A DNA stretch of 46,219 nt from an uncultured Eubacteriales bacterium (GTDB lineage: Bacteria; Bacillota; Clostridia; Tissierellales; Peptoniphilaceae): contig UQBO01000009.1 in NCBI GenBank assembly GCA_900539225.1, positions 1 to 46,219 of the forward strand. The letters run 5' to 3'. The notes below the pieces were generated by a model, which saw nothing but the letters and a program-made list of their open reading frames with translations, was not told the origin of the DNA and searched no databases. Shown here in pieces: positions 34,756 to 44,100 of the stretch (its first letter is position 1; the number at the start of each line of letters is the position of its first letter). The position numbers and the translations under genes were made by a program.

Positions 34756-36240
34756 ATGGCATGTACAACTATCTTAGTCGGTAAAAATGCGAGCTACGAC
34801 GGCTCAACTATAGTCGCAAGAAATGAAGACTCACCTTCAGGTGAATTTTGCGCAAAAAGATTTGCGCTGATGAAGGCAAAGGACCAACCACGCAAATATA
34901 AAGCAGTTATTTCAAAGGTTGAGATCGATTTACCAGACGATCCGATGGACTACACTTACTCACCAAGCTCTGACACAAAGGACGGTATTTGGGGCGCTTA
35001 CGGCGTTAACGCTGCAAACGTTACCATGAACGCGACTGAAACGCTTACTACAAACGAATTAGTTATGGGCGCTGACCCATTGGTTGAGTACCATAAGGAT
35101 GAGGACGGGACTGAGCATTTTGGCGGCATAGGCGAAGAAGACCTAGTTACCATCACACTTCCATACATCAAGAGCGCGAAAGACGGCGTTAGAAGATTAG
35201 GCGCACTACTTGAAAAATACGGCACTTACGAGATGAATGGTATTGCCTTCCAAGACGAAAATGAAATTTGGTGGCTTGAGACAATTGGCGGCCACAACTG
35301 GATGGCAAAGAGGGTTCCGGACGAAGCTTATGTAATTATGCCGAACCAATTAGGCATAGATGAATTCGATTTTGAAGACGCTTATGGCAAAAAGAAAGAA
35401 CATATGTGTTCAAAATCATTAAAAGATTTAGTTAAAAAAGCCCACCTAGATATGAGAATGTTTAAAGATGAAGAGGTATTTAATCCAAGAGACGCCTTTG
35501 GTTCACACGACGACTCAGACCACACATACAACACACCAAGAGCCTGGGTTTTACTACGCTATTTTAATCAAAATACATTTAATTTTGAAGGTGAGATTGA
35601 ACCATCATTCAAGCCAACAGATGACATATTGCCATGGGCAATGATGCCAGAAAAGAAAATTACTATACAAGAAGTGAAATGGGCACTATCTAACCATTAT
35701 CAAGGTACGCCTTATGACCCATACGCAAAGCACAAAGACGAGATGAAGGCCGGCATATTTAGACCTATAGGCATAAACAGAAATAACGTTTTGGGCTTAA
35801 CACAAGTCAGAGGCTACATGCCAGACGATTTGAAGGCACTTCACTGGCTAGCACTTGGCTCCAACGTTTTCAACGCGATAGTACCATTCTACACAAAGGT
35901 TTCCAAGACACCAGACTATGTTGGAAAGGCAGTAACTAAGCCAAGTACAGACAATTTCTACTGGATAAACAGGATTATAGGCGCGCTTGCCGACGCACAC
36001 TTTGCTGAAAATGCTTCAAACGTTGAGCGTTACCAAGCTAGAATCAATAACAAGATGAATGAATATATCAATAGATTTGATGAAGAATATGCTAATGCAA
36101 AGGACAAAGAGGCCTTCTTCGAAAAAGCAAACCAAGAAATATCAGACTTTGTAGAGAAAGAAACATTGGATTATTTGGATAAGGTTCTTTACACTAGTTC
36201 TACACTTATGAAGAATGGTTTTTCGCGCAGTGACGCTTAG
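34756..36240 (+). CDS. C69-family dipeptidase
   Basis: 494 residues. The start MACTTILVGKNASYDGSTIVARNEDS is diagnostic: the Cys at position 3 is the N-terminal nucleophile of peptidase family C69 (PepD type, Ntn fold), exposed after processing. GVNAANVTMNATET, WWLETIGGHNWMAKRVPD and YNTPRAWVLLRYFNQ are family landmarks. It acts on dipeptides in the cytosol. GAGGAGG lies 8 bases before the ATG. An upstream in-frame start would run back into the repeat and destroy the N-terminal nucleophile, so 34756 is firm. Confidence 0.93.
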   Translation: MACTTILVGKNASYDGSTIVARNEDSPSGEFCAKRFALMKAKDQPRKYKAVISKVEIDLPDDPMDYTYSPSSDTKDGIWGAYGVNAANVTMNATETLTTNELVMGADPLVEYHKDEDGTEHFGGIGEEDLVTITLPYIKSAKDGVRRLGALLEKYGTYEMNGIAFQDENEIWWLETIGGHNWMAKRVPDEAYVIMPNQLGIDEFDFEDAYGKKKEHMCSKSLKDLVKKAHLDMRMFKDEEVFNPRDAFGSHDDSDHTYNTPRAWVLLRYFNQNTFNFEGEIEPSFKPTDDILPWAMMPEKKITIQEVKWALSNHYQGTPYDPYAKHKDEMKAGIFRPIGINRNNVLGLTQVRGYMPDDLKALHWLALGSNVFNAIVPFYTKVSKTPDYVGKAVTKPSTDNFYWINRIIGALADAHFAENASNVERYQARINNKMNEYINRFDEEYANAKDKEAFFEKANQEISDFVEKETLDYLDKVLYTSSTLMKNGFSRSDA

Positions 36241-36263
36241 CAAGTAAACTTAATGACAACGTA

Positions 36264-36292
36264 TTGACAAAGTCTTTATAAAGTGCTAGAAT
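36264..36292 (+). promoter_or_regulatory. Promoter of dinJ/yafQ-like module
   Basis: TTGACA (36264-36269), 17 bp, TAGAAT (36287-36292). Confidence 0.7.
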
Positions 36293-36313
36293 TATATTAA
36301 GGAAGGTGATTTT

Positions 36314-36586
36314 ATGAGCAACACTAACTTAAATGTAAGGATAGATAAGGACGTAAAAAAGGCTGCGGAAGAAGTTTATGCTGAACTTGGCTTTAATATG
36401 TCGACAGCTATAAACATGTTTTTAAGAGCAAGCATTAGAAAAGGTGGCATTCCTTTTGATTTGAAGCTAGATGTGCCTAATAAAGAGACCCTAGAAGCGA
36501 TTGAAGAAGGAAGGCGCTTAGCAATGGATCCTTCGACACCGCTATACGATAACATAGAAGATCTAAGAAGAGCTTTAGAAGTATGA
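36314..36586 (+). CDS. dinJ: DinJ/RelB-family antitoxin
   Basis: 90 residues. LNVRIDKDVKKAAEEVYAEL, GFNMSTAINMFLRASIRKGG and IPFDLKLDVPN are the DinJ ribbon-helix-helix signature; the C-terminal helix (NKETLEAIEEGRRLA, NIEDLRRALEV) blocks the toxin. AAGGAAGGTGATTTT precedes the ATG. It overlaps the toxin gene by four bases (ATGA). Confidence 0.92.
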   Translation: MSNTNLNVRIDKDVKKAAEEVYAELGFNMSTAINMFLRASIRKGGIPFDLKLDVPNKETLEAIEEGRRLAMDPSTPLYDNIEDLRRALEV

Positions 36587-36858
36587 AATACCAGGTCTTA
36601 TTAACATCTAAATTTAAAAAAGACTTTAAATTATTAAAAAAGCAAGGTAAGAATACAGATAAAATTTTAGCCGTTATTAATAAGCTAGCTAGAGGAGAAT
36701 CTTTAGATGCAAAATACAAGGATCATCCTTTGTTAGGGGGTTATCTTGGCGCAAGAGAGTGCCACATTGAACCAGATTTACTTCTAATATATGAAAAACA
36801 AGAAAATATTCTGATACTTAATATATTGAGAGCTGGTTCACATTCAAATTTATTTTGA
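36583..36858 (+). CDS. yafQ: YafQ-family mRNA interferase toxin
   Basis: 91 residues. YQVLLTSKFKKDFKLLKKQG, DHPLLGGYLGARECHIEPDL and LLIYEKQENILILNILRAGSHSNLF match YafQ, including the conserved His in ECHIEPD and the terminal His-Ser-x-Leu-Phe. It cuts mRNA on the ribosome when freed from DinJ. This is the second RelE-superfamily module in the window, unrelated in detail to the one at 29187. Confidence 0.92.
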   Translation: MKYQVLLTSKFKKDFKLLKKQGKNTDKILAVINKLARGESLDAKYKDHPLLGGYLGARECHIEPDLLLIYEKQENILILNILRAGSHSNLF

Positions 36859-36869
36859 TAAACAAAAAC

Positions 36870-36900
36870 AAAGCTGTAAGAATTTTCTCACAGCTTTTAT
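36870..36900 (+). terminator. Rho-independent terminator
   Basis: aaagctgt/acagcttt stem, then TATTTTTT. Confidence 0.75.
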
Positions 36901-36946
36901 TTTTTATCAACTTTTTTATCTTGTCAATGAATCGTCACCAAACTAA

Positions 36947-37065
36947 GTTTGCAGAGCAAGCGAGATGATTGGGCGATGTGGACTGACGAGGCAAGCGGAA
37001 TGTATAGTGCATACCTGAGCATTGCCGAGGAGGGAACGAGCTCAAGGGCTCGCTTGAATGCGAAC
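36947..37065 (-). repeat. Dispersed mosaic repeat, copy B (inverted)
   Basis: Reverse-strand copy of element A, with two perfectly matching blocks (37017-37048 and 36978-36999). Its hairpin is gtat-agtgc-atac (37002-37014), different in sequence from copy A but still paired. Confidence 0.85.
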
Positions 37066-37075
37066 TATATGAAAA

Positions 37076-37444
37076 TCATTTGCCTTTCATATTCAATACC
37101 TTCATATAAATCCCTCTCATATTTATTGCATAATCATGTCCATCTCTCACATAGACATCGAAGGTATTTATCGTATTGTCATTTTTCCCCACCATTCTAA
37201 CAGTTCCAAGCTTTTCATAGTCTTTGGCATCGCTCTTTTTCATCATAGCATAGCCTTTTTGCTCGCATACGTAATCTAGCACATCTTTATCCACTTCTGT
37301 GCTTAGAAATTCTTTGGTATCGGCTAGATCTTTTAGGTTTTTATCCATCTTGGCTCTACTGCTAAACATTGAATTATACAGTATTATAATCAGAATGAGT
37401 ATGCCTATAATGCCAATGATGCTTGAACTATTTTTCTTTTCCAT
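37076..37444 (-). CDS. Membrane-anchored protein of unknown function
   Basis: 122 residues. One N-terminal membrane helix (SSSIIGIIGILILIIILYNS, about 6-26), then a small alpha/beta domain with DVLDYVCEQKGYAMMKKSDA, GTVRMVGKNDN and DVYVRDGHDYAINMRGIYMK. Not recognised. AGGAGG precedes the ATG and overlaps the stop of a hydrophobic frame behind msrAB, so it probably belongs to the msrAB transcript. Confidence 0.6.
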   Translation of the reverse strand: MEKKNSSSIIGIIGILILIIILYNSMFSSRAKMDKNLKDLADTKEFLSTEVDKDVLDYVCEQKGYAMMKKSDAKDYEKLGTVRMVGKNDNTINTFDVYVRDGHDYAINMRGIYMKVLNMKGK

Positions 37445-37454
37445 AATAATCCTC

Positions 37455-37535
37455 CTAGTTTTTCTTCTTAAACTTATCTATTATCTTCTTTCCAAATATT
37501 TTAAGTAAAACGATTATCACTAGTAAAATAATCAG
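37455..37535 (-). other. 26-codon hydrophobic frame directly after the msrAB stop
   Basis: In frame with msrAB, right after its TGA (37538-37536), 26 codons encode a helix (LIILLVIIVLLKIFG) and a basic tail (KKIIDKFKKKN), ending in TAG that overlaps the ribosome site of the next gene. There is no ATG, GTG or TTG start in it. It is either a C-terminal membrane anchor separated from MsrAB by a UGA, or a small separate peptide starting at a rare codon such as CTG. Confidence 0.45.
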
Positions 37536-38570
37536 TCAATCCGCACTAATCCCTTTACTTGAAGCTTCTGGCTCATCTGCTTTAACTTCTTCGCTCACAG
37601 TTTTCGCGGCATTTTCTTTATAAATTTCATCTGAGAAAAATATTTTGTACTCGCCGTAGCCTTCCTTATCCATGTCTTCAAGCGGCACAAAGCGCAGTGC
37701 GGCGCCATCGATGCAGTATCTTAGTCCGCCCATCTCCTTCGGTCCGTCGCTAAAAACATGGCCTAGGTGGTTATTGCCGTGCTTGCTCTTGATCTCTACA
37801 CGCCTCATTCCATGCGATTCGTCCCTGTTGTAGCTAACGCTGTCACTGTTTATGGTCCTCGCAAAGCTAGGCCAGCCGCAGCCTGCATCGAATTTATCCT
37901 CTGAAGTAAATAGCACTTCGCCGGTTAATTTATCCACGTAAATGCCAGCGCGCCACTCATCATTTAGCTCAGACGTATGCGGATGCTCAGTGCCTTCTTC
38001 CCTCATAACCTTGTAGCTAAGCTCATCCAAAAGCTTTTTTGCTTCTTCGTCACTGACTTCTTTGTACTCTTTTTCGAAAATGGGCTCATCAGCCTCAGCC
38101 AGATTGATGTGGCAGTAGCCGCCCGGATTTTTCTCCAAGTAATCTTGGTGGTAGCCCTCTGCAGTTACGAAGTTTTTCAGCTCTTCGACTTCAACAGCGA
38201 GCTCGCCGTGAATTTTTTCTTCATATTTATATACCTTGTCAATAATTTTTTTATCAGCGGGATCACTATAATATATGCCCGTTCTGTACTGTCTACCCCT
38301 GTCGCCGCCTTGCTTATTGACACTCGTTGGGTCAATCACCTTAAAGTAGCGAAGAAGTATTTCTTCTAAGCTCACAAGGCTTGTATCGTAAGTTATTTCA
38401 ACAGTTTCAGCATGATCAGTCTCCTTAACTTTGTCATAGCTAGTGCTATCGCCATTGCCATTAGCATAGCCGACCTTGGTGCCCATAACACCGCGTATCC
38501 TATCGAAATAGCCTTGCATGCCCCAGAAGCAGCCGCCAGCTAGGTGTATGGTCTTGTTGTTATTATTCAT
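37536..38570 (-). CDS. msrAB: Fused methionine sulfoxide reductase MsrA-MsrB
   Basis: 344 residues. MsrA domain (1-about 165) with GGCFWG, nucleophile Cys14, and GYHQDYL; MsrB domain (about 180-310) with GCGWPSF, HGNNHLGHVF and catalytic Cys in RYCIDG. Reduces both epimers of methionine sulfoxide in proteins. No signal peptide. The C-terminal 30 residues (ENAAKTVSEEVKADEPEASS) form a linker unlike the compact end of typical MsrB, and a hydrophobic frame follows the TGA. AGAGGTGATTTT precedes the ATG. It is 23 bp from the oxidoreductase gene upstream. Confidence 0.92.
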   Translation of the reverse strand: MNNNNKTIHLAGGCFWGMQGYFDRIRGVMGTKVGYANGNGDSTSYDKVKETDHAETVEITYDTSLVSLEEILLRYFKVIDPTSVNKQGGDRGRQYRTGIYYSDPADKKIIDKVYKYEEKIHGELAVEVEELKNFVTAEGYHQDYLEKNPGGYCHINLAEADEPIFEKEYKEVSDEEAKKLLDELSYKVMREEGTEHPHTSELNDEWRAGIYVDKLTGEVLFTSEDKFDAGCGWPSFARTINSDSVSYNRDESHGMRRVEIKSKHGNNHLGHVFSDGPKEMGGLRYCIDGAALRFVPLEDMDKEGYGEYKIFFSDEIYKENAAKTVSEEVKADEPEASSKGISAD

Positions 38571-38593
38571 AAAATCACCTCTTTTTATTATTT

Positions 38594-39589
38594 TTATTTA
38601 TTATCATTATTTACAATGTCTTCAAGTATCTCGAAGGACTTCGTAAGCTTGTCATATTCAGGAATGTAGCTAATAGCGATCAGCTCGTCGAAGCCATAGT
38701 CCCTCTTAAAGCCCTCATAAGTCTTCTTCGCGTCCTCATAAGTGCCGCCTATGTGCAGTCCGCGCATAGCCCTAAGCGCAAATTTTTGCATGCTCGTAAG
38801 CTCTGGCGCGTCGTTCGGGTCGATCTTCTCGAACTCATCGCGATTGTCCACGTCAAGTATCCTTAGAAATACTTGCATCGCGTGAAACTCAAGCTCATCC
38901 GCATCCTTTTTATTCTCGCCAATGTTAGCCGAAACCCCAAGCATTGTGTATGGCGCGTCAAGGTACTTGCTCTTCTTGAAATTGTCTCTGTAGATGTCAA
39001 AGGCCGCTTTAACAGTGTGTGGCGCGAAATGGCCTGCGAATGAATATGGTAGACCCAGCTCAGCCGCTACATAAGCGGAGTTCATCGAGCTACCTAAGAT
39101 AGTTATCGGTACGCCGGCACCCATGCCAGGGTAAGGCGCACTCTTAAGTCCACTTGCATCGCCATCGAAATATTTTAGCATTAGGCGAATTGCGTCTAAA
39201 AACTTTTCTTGCTTATATGTGTCACGATAAAGTATTCTTGCAGTCTCCATATCAGTGCCGGGCGCTCTACCTATGCCGAGGTCAACTCTATCAGGGAAGA
39301 GAGCCTCCATAGTTCCATAGCGTTCAGCGACTTGAAATGGAGTGTGATTTGGTAGCATCACGCCGCCTGCGCCAACCTTGATGCGCTCTGTTTGGCCCAG
39401 TATGTGAGTTAGAACAACTTCAGTTGCGCTCGATAGTACGCCGGGGCTGTTATGATGCTCGGCAACCCAATATCTCTCGAACCTTCTTGAGTCTGCGAAC
39501 TGAGCGAGTTTCACGGCCCTTTCGAAAGCTTCCTTCTTTGTTTCGTCCTTGTATTTCGGTACAAGATTTAGTATCGATAGCTTAGTCAT
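38594..39589 (-). CDS. LLM-class (luciferase-like) flavin-dependent oxidoreductase
   Basis: 331 residues. LSILNLVPKYKDETKKEAFE, FERYWVAEHHNSPGVLSSA, IKVGAGGVMLPNHTPFQVAE and DLGIGRAPGTD are typical of the TIM-barrel LLM family that binds FMN or F420. Substrate unknown; the family includes monooxygenases and group 1 alkanal monooxygenase-like proteins. Probably heads the transcript with msrAB, suggesting a role in redox stress (inference). Confidence 0.88.
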   Translation of the reverse strand: MTKLSILNLVPKYKDETKKEAFERAVKLAQFADSRRFERYWVAEHHNSPGVLSSATEVVLTHILGQTERIKVGAGGVMLPNHTPFQVAERYGTMEALFPDRVDLGIGRAPGTDMETARILYRDTYKQEKFLDAIRLMLKYFDGDASGLKSAPYPGMGAGVPITILGSSMNSAYVAAELGLPYSFAGHFAPHTVKAAFDIYRDNFKKSKYLDAPYTMLGVSANIGENKKDADELEFHAMQVFLRILDVDNRDEFEKIDPNDAPELTSMQKFALRAMRGLHIGGTYEDAKKTYEGFKRDYGFDELIAISYIPEYDKLTKSFEILEDIVNNDNK

Positions 39590-39626
39590 TTAATCACCTT
39601 TATATATCTATTTGACTATATTTTAC

Positions 39627-39682
39627 TACGTTTATGGACGTGCCACGACCAATAACTTCGAAGTGGCAAGACCATAAACGTA
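39627..39682. repeat. 20-bp imperfect inverted repeat between divergent genes
   Basis: tacgtttatggacgtgccac (39627-39646) pairs with gtggcaagaccataaacgta (39663-39682), 18 of 20, around a 16-base loop that overlaps a palindrome acttcgaagt (39655-39664). It lies in the upstream region of both the oxidoreductase gene and the YARHG gene. It has no T-run, so an operator or small transposable remnant is more likely than a terminator. Confidence 0.75.
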
Positions 39683-39713
39683 AATCTATTAATATATAGA
39701 TACCCAATCGCTA

Positions 39714-39742
39714 TTGAAAACATTGACGATGCGTGATATAAT
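39714..39742 (+). promoter_or_regulatory. Promoter of the YARHG gene
   Basis: TTGAAA (39714-39719), 17 bp, TATAAT (39737-39742). It overlaps an in-frame TTG, excluding that as start. Confidence 0.6.
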
Positions 39743-39758
39743 TAGCTTAGGTGATAGA

Positions 39759-40394
39759 ATGAGAAGGAAAAATAACGGTGTTTACATAAATTTCGAGGGC
39801 CGCGGCGAGGGCCAAAGGGACAAAAGGAAGATTTGCGCTGCGGTGCTAAGTATCGTTGCCATAGTGCTTTTATTGGCTTTTTACTTTTTGTATAAGTACA
39901 CGACTAGCCATGTATATATAAAGGAAGCGAGTGAGGACGCGCGCGTTTACGAGGAGATTTACAAGAGTACAGATCTCGATCTTGAGAAGTTTAATAAGGC
40001 TGACGAAAAATTCAAGATGAAGATAGATGACGCAAGCTTCATTAAGGCGCAAGCTGAGTATTTTATGCCAGTTGAGCCGAAGGAGAAGCTTGACAAGAAC
40101 TTTTCTAAGTCGTATAAGAAGAACTTCGAGGAAGAGTACCTTTTTAATGGCGATGCAAAATTGATACCACTGAAGCTTTTGAAATCACTATCGCGTAACG
40201 AGATAAGGCTGATTAAGGCGGAAATTTTGGCGCGCCATGGTTATGCGTTTAAGACGAAGGAATTTGCTGATTACTTTAGCGGGAAATCTTGGTATATAGT
40301 GGATGAGCATTATAATAGCACGTTTTTATCGAGTACGGAAGCGCAGAATATAAAATATATTATGGAGTATGAAAAGATATTAGATAGAAAATAG
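39759..40394 (+). CDS. YARHG-domain membrane-anchored protein
   Basis: 211 residues from the ATG at 39759; an earlier in-frame TTG lies inside the promoter. A basic N-terminus is followed by one membrane helix (CAAVLSIVAIVLLLAFYFLY), a charged linker, and a C-terminal YARHG domain (RNEIRLIKAEILARHGYAFK, then WYIVDEHYNS, LSSTEAQNIKYIMEYE). YARHG domains are extracellular and are thought to bind wall or peptide ligands; the exact role is unknown. Confidence 0.82.
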   Translation: MRRKNNGVYINFEGRGEGQRDKRKICAAVLSIVAIVLLLAFYFLYKYTTSHVYIKEASEDARVYEEIYKSTDLDLEKFNKADEKFKMKIDDASFIKAQAEYFMPVEPKEKLDKNFSKSYKKNFEEEYLFNGDAKLIPLKLLKSLSRNEIRLIKAEILARHGYAFKTKEFADYFSGKSWYIVDEHYNSTFLSSTEAQNIKYIMEYEKILDRK

Positions 40395-40406
40395 AATTTC
40401 TGGTTC

Positions 40407-40465
40407 GTGCGAAGCACCAAGGTTCTTAAGTCATCTCGAGTGCGAAGCACCAAGGTTCTTAAGTC
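40407..40465 (-). repeat. 33-bp tandem repeat containing the dispersed 19-bp element (copies 3 and 4)
   Basis: gtgcgaagcaccaaggttc occurs at 40407-40425 and 40440-40458, each followed by ttaagtc. These are the inverse of the elements at 22303 and 34709. The whole gap 40395-40879 (485 bp) has no supported gene and is made of repeats, including a hairpin acccat...atgggt near 40572-40603. Confidence 0.85.
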
Positions 40466-40620
40466 CATGCACCAAGAGAACGAGTGAAACGAAGTTCGAT
40501 TGGTTATGCATGCCTTATGCCAGAGTTTACAAAGAGACGGAACGTTAGTGAACGTCGATTTGATTAAACTTACGGCCGGGACCCATCCAAAGCTTTAGCT
40601 TTGTAAATGGGTGAGGTTCT

Positions 40621-40760
40621 TCAAATGCGCCCTTACGCTCATTCCATTCACGGCAATGCTCGCTTATTTCGCATTAAGTTGAGCTCTTTTGCTAGTTTCG
40701 AATTTTTTGTCACTGCGACGTATGTTTATACGTCTCACTCCAAAAAATTCTGCACAACGC
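40621..40760 (+). repeat. Dispersed mosaic repeat, copy D
   Basis: The left part matches copy A (tcaaatgcgccctt; cggcaatgctcg), the right part matches copy C (cttttgctagtttcgaatt; ctccaaaaaattctg). The central hairpin is acgtat-gttt-atacgt (40718-40733). Copy D thus ties A/B and C into one family. Confidence 0.85.
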
Positions 40761-40879
40761 ATAGCGCAAAGGTTCTCGGCTAGTTATAGGCGAGGTTCTT
40801 CAATCATCGCATTTTTCCGACAAAATTTGTTTGATCTAGTTCTTTGATAAAATAAAATATAAATACAGGGGGCGATTTT

Positions 40880-41068
40880 ATGAAAAAGTATGAATACAAA
40901 TTCGTTACAGTTAAGACCACAGGTCTTTGGTATGATGATTATCAAGAAATAATTAAGAAGCATGCGGAAGATGGCTGGCGCTATGTTGATTCGATTAACA
41001 AACATAGAGAGCTAGTGGACGCTAATCCGAGGGTGGAATTAGTGTTTGAAAGGGAAGTAGAAGAGTAA
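40880..41068 (+). CDS. DUF4177-like small protein
   Basis: 62 residues: MKKYEYKFVTVKTTGLWYDD, IIKKHAEDGWRYVDSINKH, RVELVFEREVEE. The YEYKFV...DGW(R/E)...(L/I)VFER pattern is that of DUF4177 proteins, small cytosolic alpha/beta proteins of unknown role. AGGGGGCGATTTT precedes the ATG. Transcribed alone, between the repeat-filled gap and the surface protease. Confidence 0.8.
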   Translation: MKKYEYKFVTVKTTGLWYDDYQEIIKKHAEDGWRYVDSINKHRELVDANPRVELVFEREVEE

Positions 41069-41159
41069 AATTATAAAATTTAAATTTAAAAAATCAGCAA
41101 TCTTATGATAAAATATAGCTATATAGTTTACTATAAATACTAATTAAGGAGGGACTTTT

Positions 41160-44100
41160 ATGAAGAAAACTATGTCTATAATCTTAGCCATGCTAATGAT
41201 TTTATCAAGTGTAAATGTTTTTGCACTATCTTCAAATCAAGAAATTTATGTACTTAACGAGGGTAATGAAGACACTTACATTAATGATAAAGTAGCAAGT
41301 CTTATACGTCAAAGCGATGGCAAGATTGACAATGAAGATGAGGTGCATGTGCTATTTAGACTAAATCAAGAATATTTTCGTGAGTTTGGTCAAATGATTG
41401 ATGCATCTAGACTATACAGTGAGGAAGGCATCAAAGAGCAATTAGACTTTGCTCATATGGCCATTGCTAAGGCCGTGAACGATTTTAAGTCAAGAGGATT
41501 TGTTTTTGATGTGATTGATGAATTCACAGTACTTTTACTTGGCTTTGATACTAAGGTTTCGTTTAGAGACGCTAAAAGCATGGCGTCATTAGATTTTGTA
41601 GAGTCTGCTACTATACAAAAAACTATTATGAAACCTGCTTTTAAGGGTGATGGACCTAGGTTTAGAGCTTACAGCACTAAGCAATCAAGAGATATAATTG
41701 GGAACGAAGCTGTTTACTCAAAATTCAAGGGAGAGGGTACTATAGTTGCTGTTATCGACTCTGGTTTTGACGTAGATCATGAGGCTTTTTATTTAAGCGA
41801 AGAAGGTAAAGCTAAGGCTGTATATGACGAGGCGGATATTGAAAAGCTTAAGAATGACGGCATACTTAAACAAGGTCGCTACTTTAGCGAAAAGATTCCA
41901 TTTGGCTGCAATTACTTTCCAGAAAGCAATCCAGAAAAATTAAAGCAAAGAAGTTTGAACTCGCATGGTCAACATGTTGCAGGTAGTATTGCTGCTAATA
42001 AGGTGCATGTACGCTATGACGGGGTCGATAGAGAGCTTGTAGGTGTTGCACCTGAAGCGCAGCTAGCTCTTATGAGGGTTTTCTCTGATGATAACCCTGG
42101 TACTGATCCGAGCATATATGTAAAAGCTCTTGAAGATTGTGTTAAACTAAAGGTTACTGCGGTTAACATGAGTATTGGTTCTCCTGCAGGTGACGCAACT
42201 CAAATTGATAAAGACACTACTGATGCACTTGATCGTTTGGCAGAGGCGGGTTGTGTTGTTGCGGTTGCGGCTGGTAATGAGACTGCTTTTGGTATGGGTC
42301 ACGAGCTTCATCCGTTTAAGGATAACCCGGACTACGGTATACTTGGCAATCCTGCTGCTGCTGAGAAGTCATTTGCGGTTGCATCTGTAGAGAACGGCTT
42401 TACAGTGCAAGATTATTTTATTAATAGAAGTAATAATGCTGATGTAAACTATGCATTAAAATGGTCAGTTGACACTACAAATGATAGTATGACTGAGCCT
42501 GAGTATGATACTGAGTATGACATAGTTTATGTTGGCTTAGGTAAAGAAGAAGACTATAAAGAAAATAACTATAATGTAGAAGGCAAACTTGCTCTTATTG
42601 AAAGAGGCGAAAATACTTTTGAAAATAAAGTAGACACAGCTATAAAACATGGTGCTAAAGCTGTTCTTATCTACAATCATGAAGATGGTGGCGACCAATT
42701 CATCGGTATGGCAAATACTTGGAACAAGAGTGTTCCAGTTGCATCGCTATACTACTCAACTGGTATGGCACTTAGAAATAGCATGGGAAAAGTAATATTC
42801 AAAAAGGGCAAAGTAGAGCTTAACAATCCACTTGCTGGACAGATTTCAATCTTCTCATCATTTGGATTATCAAGCGATGGCTCATTCAAGCCGGAGATAA
42901 CTGCTCCTGGTGGAAATATACTATCACTTGGCAACAACAACACATACAACGTTCAAAGCGGTACATCCATGGCGACACCACACGTATCTGGTGGACTTGC
43001 ACTTGCACGTTCTATGGTTGATGAGAGATTCCCTGATTTGCCTGTTGAAGAAAAGTGGCAAAGAATTAGAAATTTACTAATGTCTACTGCACAAATCCAC
43101 TTCACTGGAGATGCTGCAACAAGCCCAAGAAGACAAGGCGCAGGTATTATGAAGCTTCAAAATGCACTTACTACTAAGGCTATACTTCTTGGTGATAAGG
43201 GCGAAACTAAAATTTTAAAAAGAAATGCTAGTAATAATGAAGTTTTAAGATTTAAAATACAAAACTTATCAAACGAAGAATTAACTTATAATTATAAGGC
43301 GATAGTAGTTGCGGACGAGTTAAACGGTGACTACTACACATACATGACAAGAAAACTTAAAGACATTCCTTATGGAGAGATAAAGCTAGGAGCTAATGAG
43401 ACAAAGGATGTAAGCGTTACTATCGACACAAGTGATTTTGCATCTAAACTTAAAGAAGAGATGCCAAACGGCTACTTTATTGATGGCTTTGTGGTTTTTG
43501 AAAGCACAAATCAAAGTGAGCCTGAGATATCGATACCATTTATCACTTTTGTGGGCGATTTAGAAAAGCTTACTTACTTTGAAAAGCCTGTATATGACTT
43601 AGCTAAAGAAGGCAAGCTTCCGTATTATTGGAACGAAAAAGCAACTATGCACATCGCTGGCATTAACGACACCGGCGTTCCAAACAATGATTTTACTCAT
43701 TTATACACATATGTAGAGGATAAAAGTGAGATACTTGGCCAAGCTAAGGACTTTACTAACCAAAATCCAACGTTCTACGACAAAAGAGTTATATCGCCAA
43801 ACAAAGACGGCTACGCAGACACATTATCAGCTAGCTACACACTTCTAAGAAGTGGCCACGTTTCAGCCTATGTGTATAAATTAGATGAAAACGGATACAA
43901 AGAAGCAGAGCCAATCGCTTGCTTACTTGAAGATGAGTACATGACAAAGAACTTTGGCTCATCGATGATGCCGCTTTCATATAGCCTTGGCAGAAGCTTC
44001 CCTGATGCGAAGACTACACTTAAGGACGGCGACTACGTCCTAAGTCTTAGGGCATATAGCAATAAAGATAATCCTGCAGATGATGTAGACATGACATTTA

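Noticed and set aside
36949..37200. Open frame of 83 codons on the plus strand
   Set aside because: It covers repeat B and then the antisense of the 37076-37444 membrane protein gene; no start signal.
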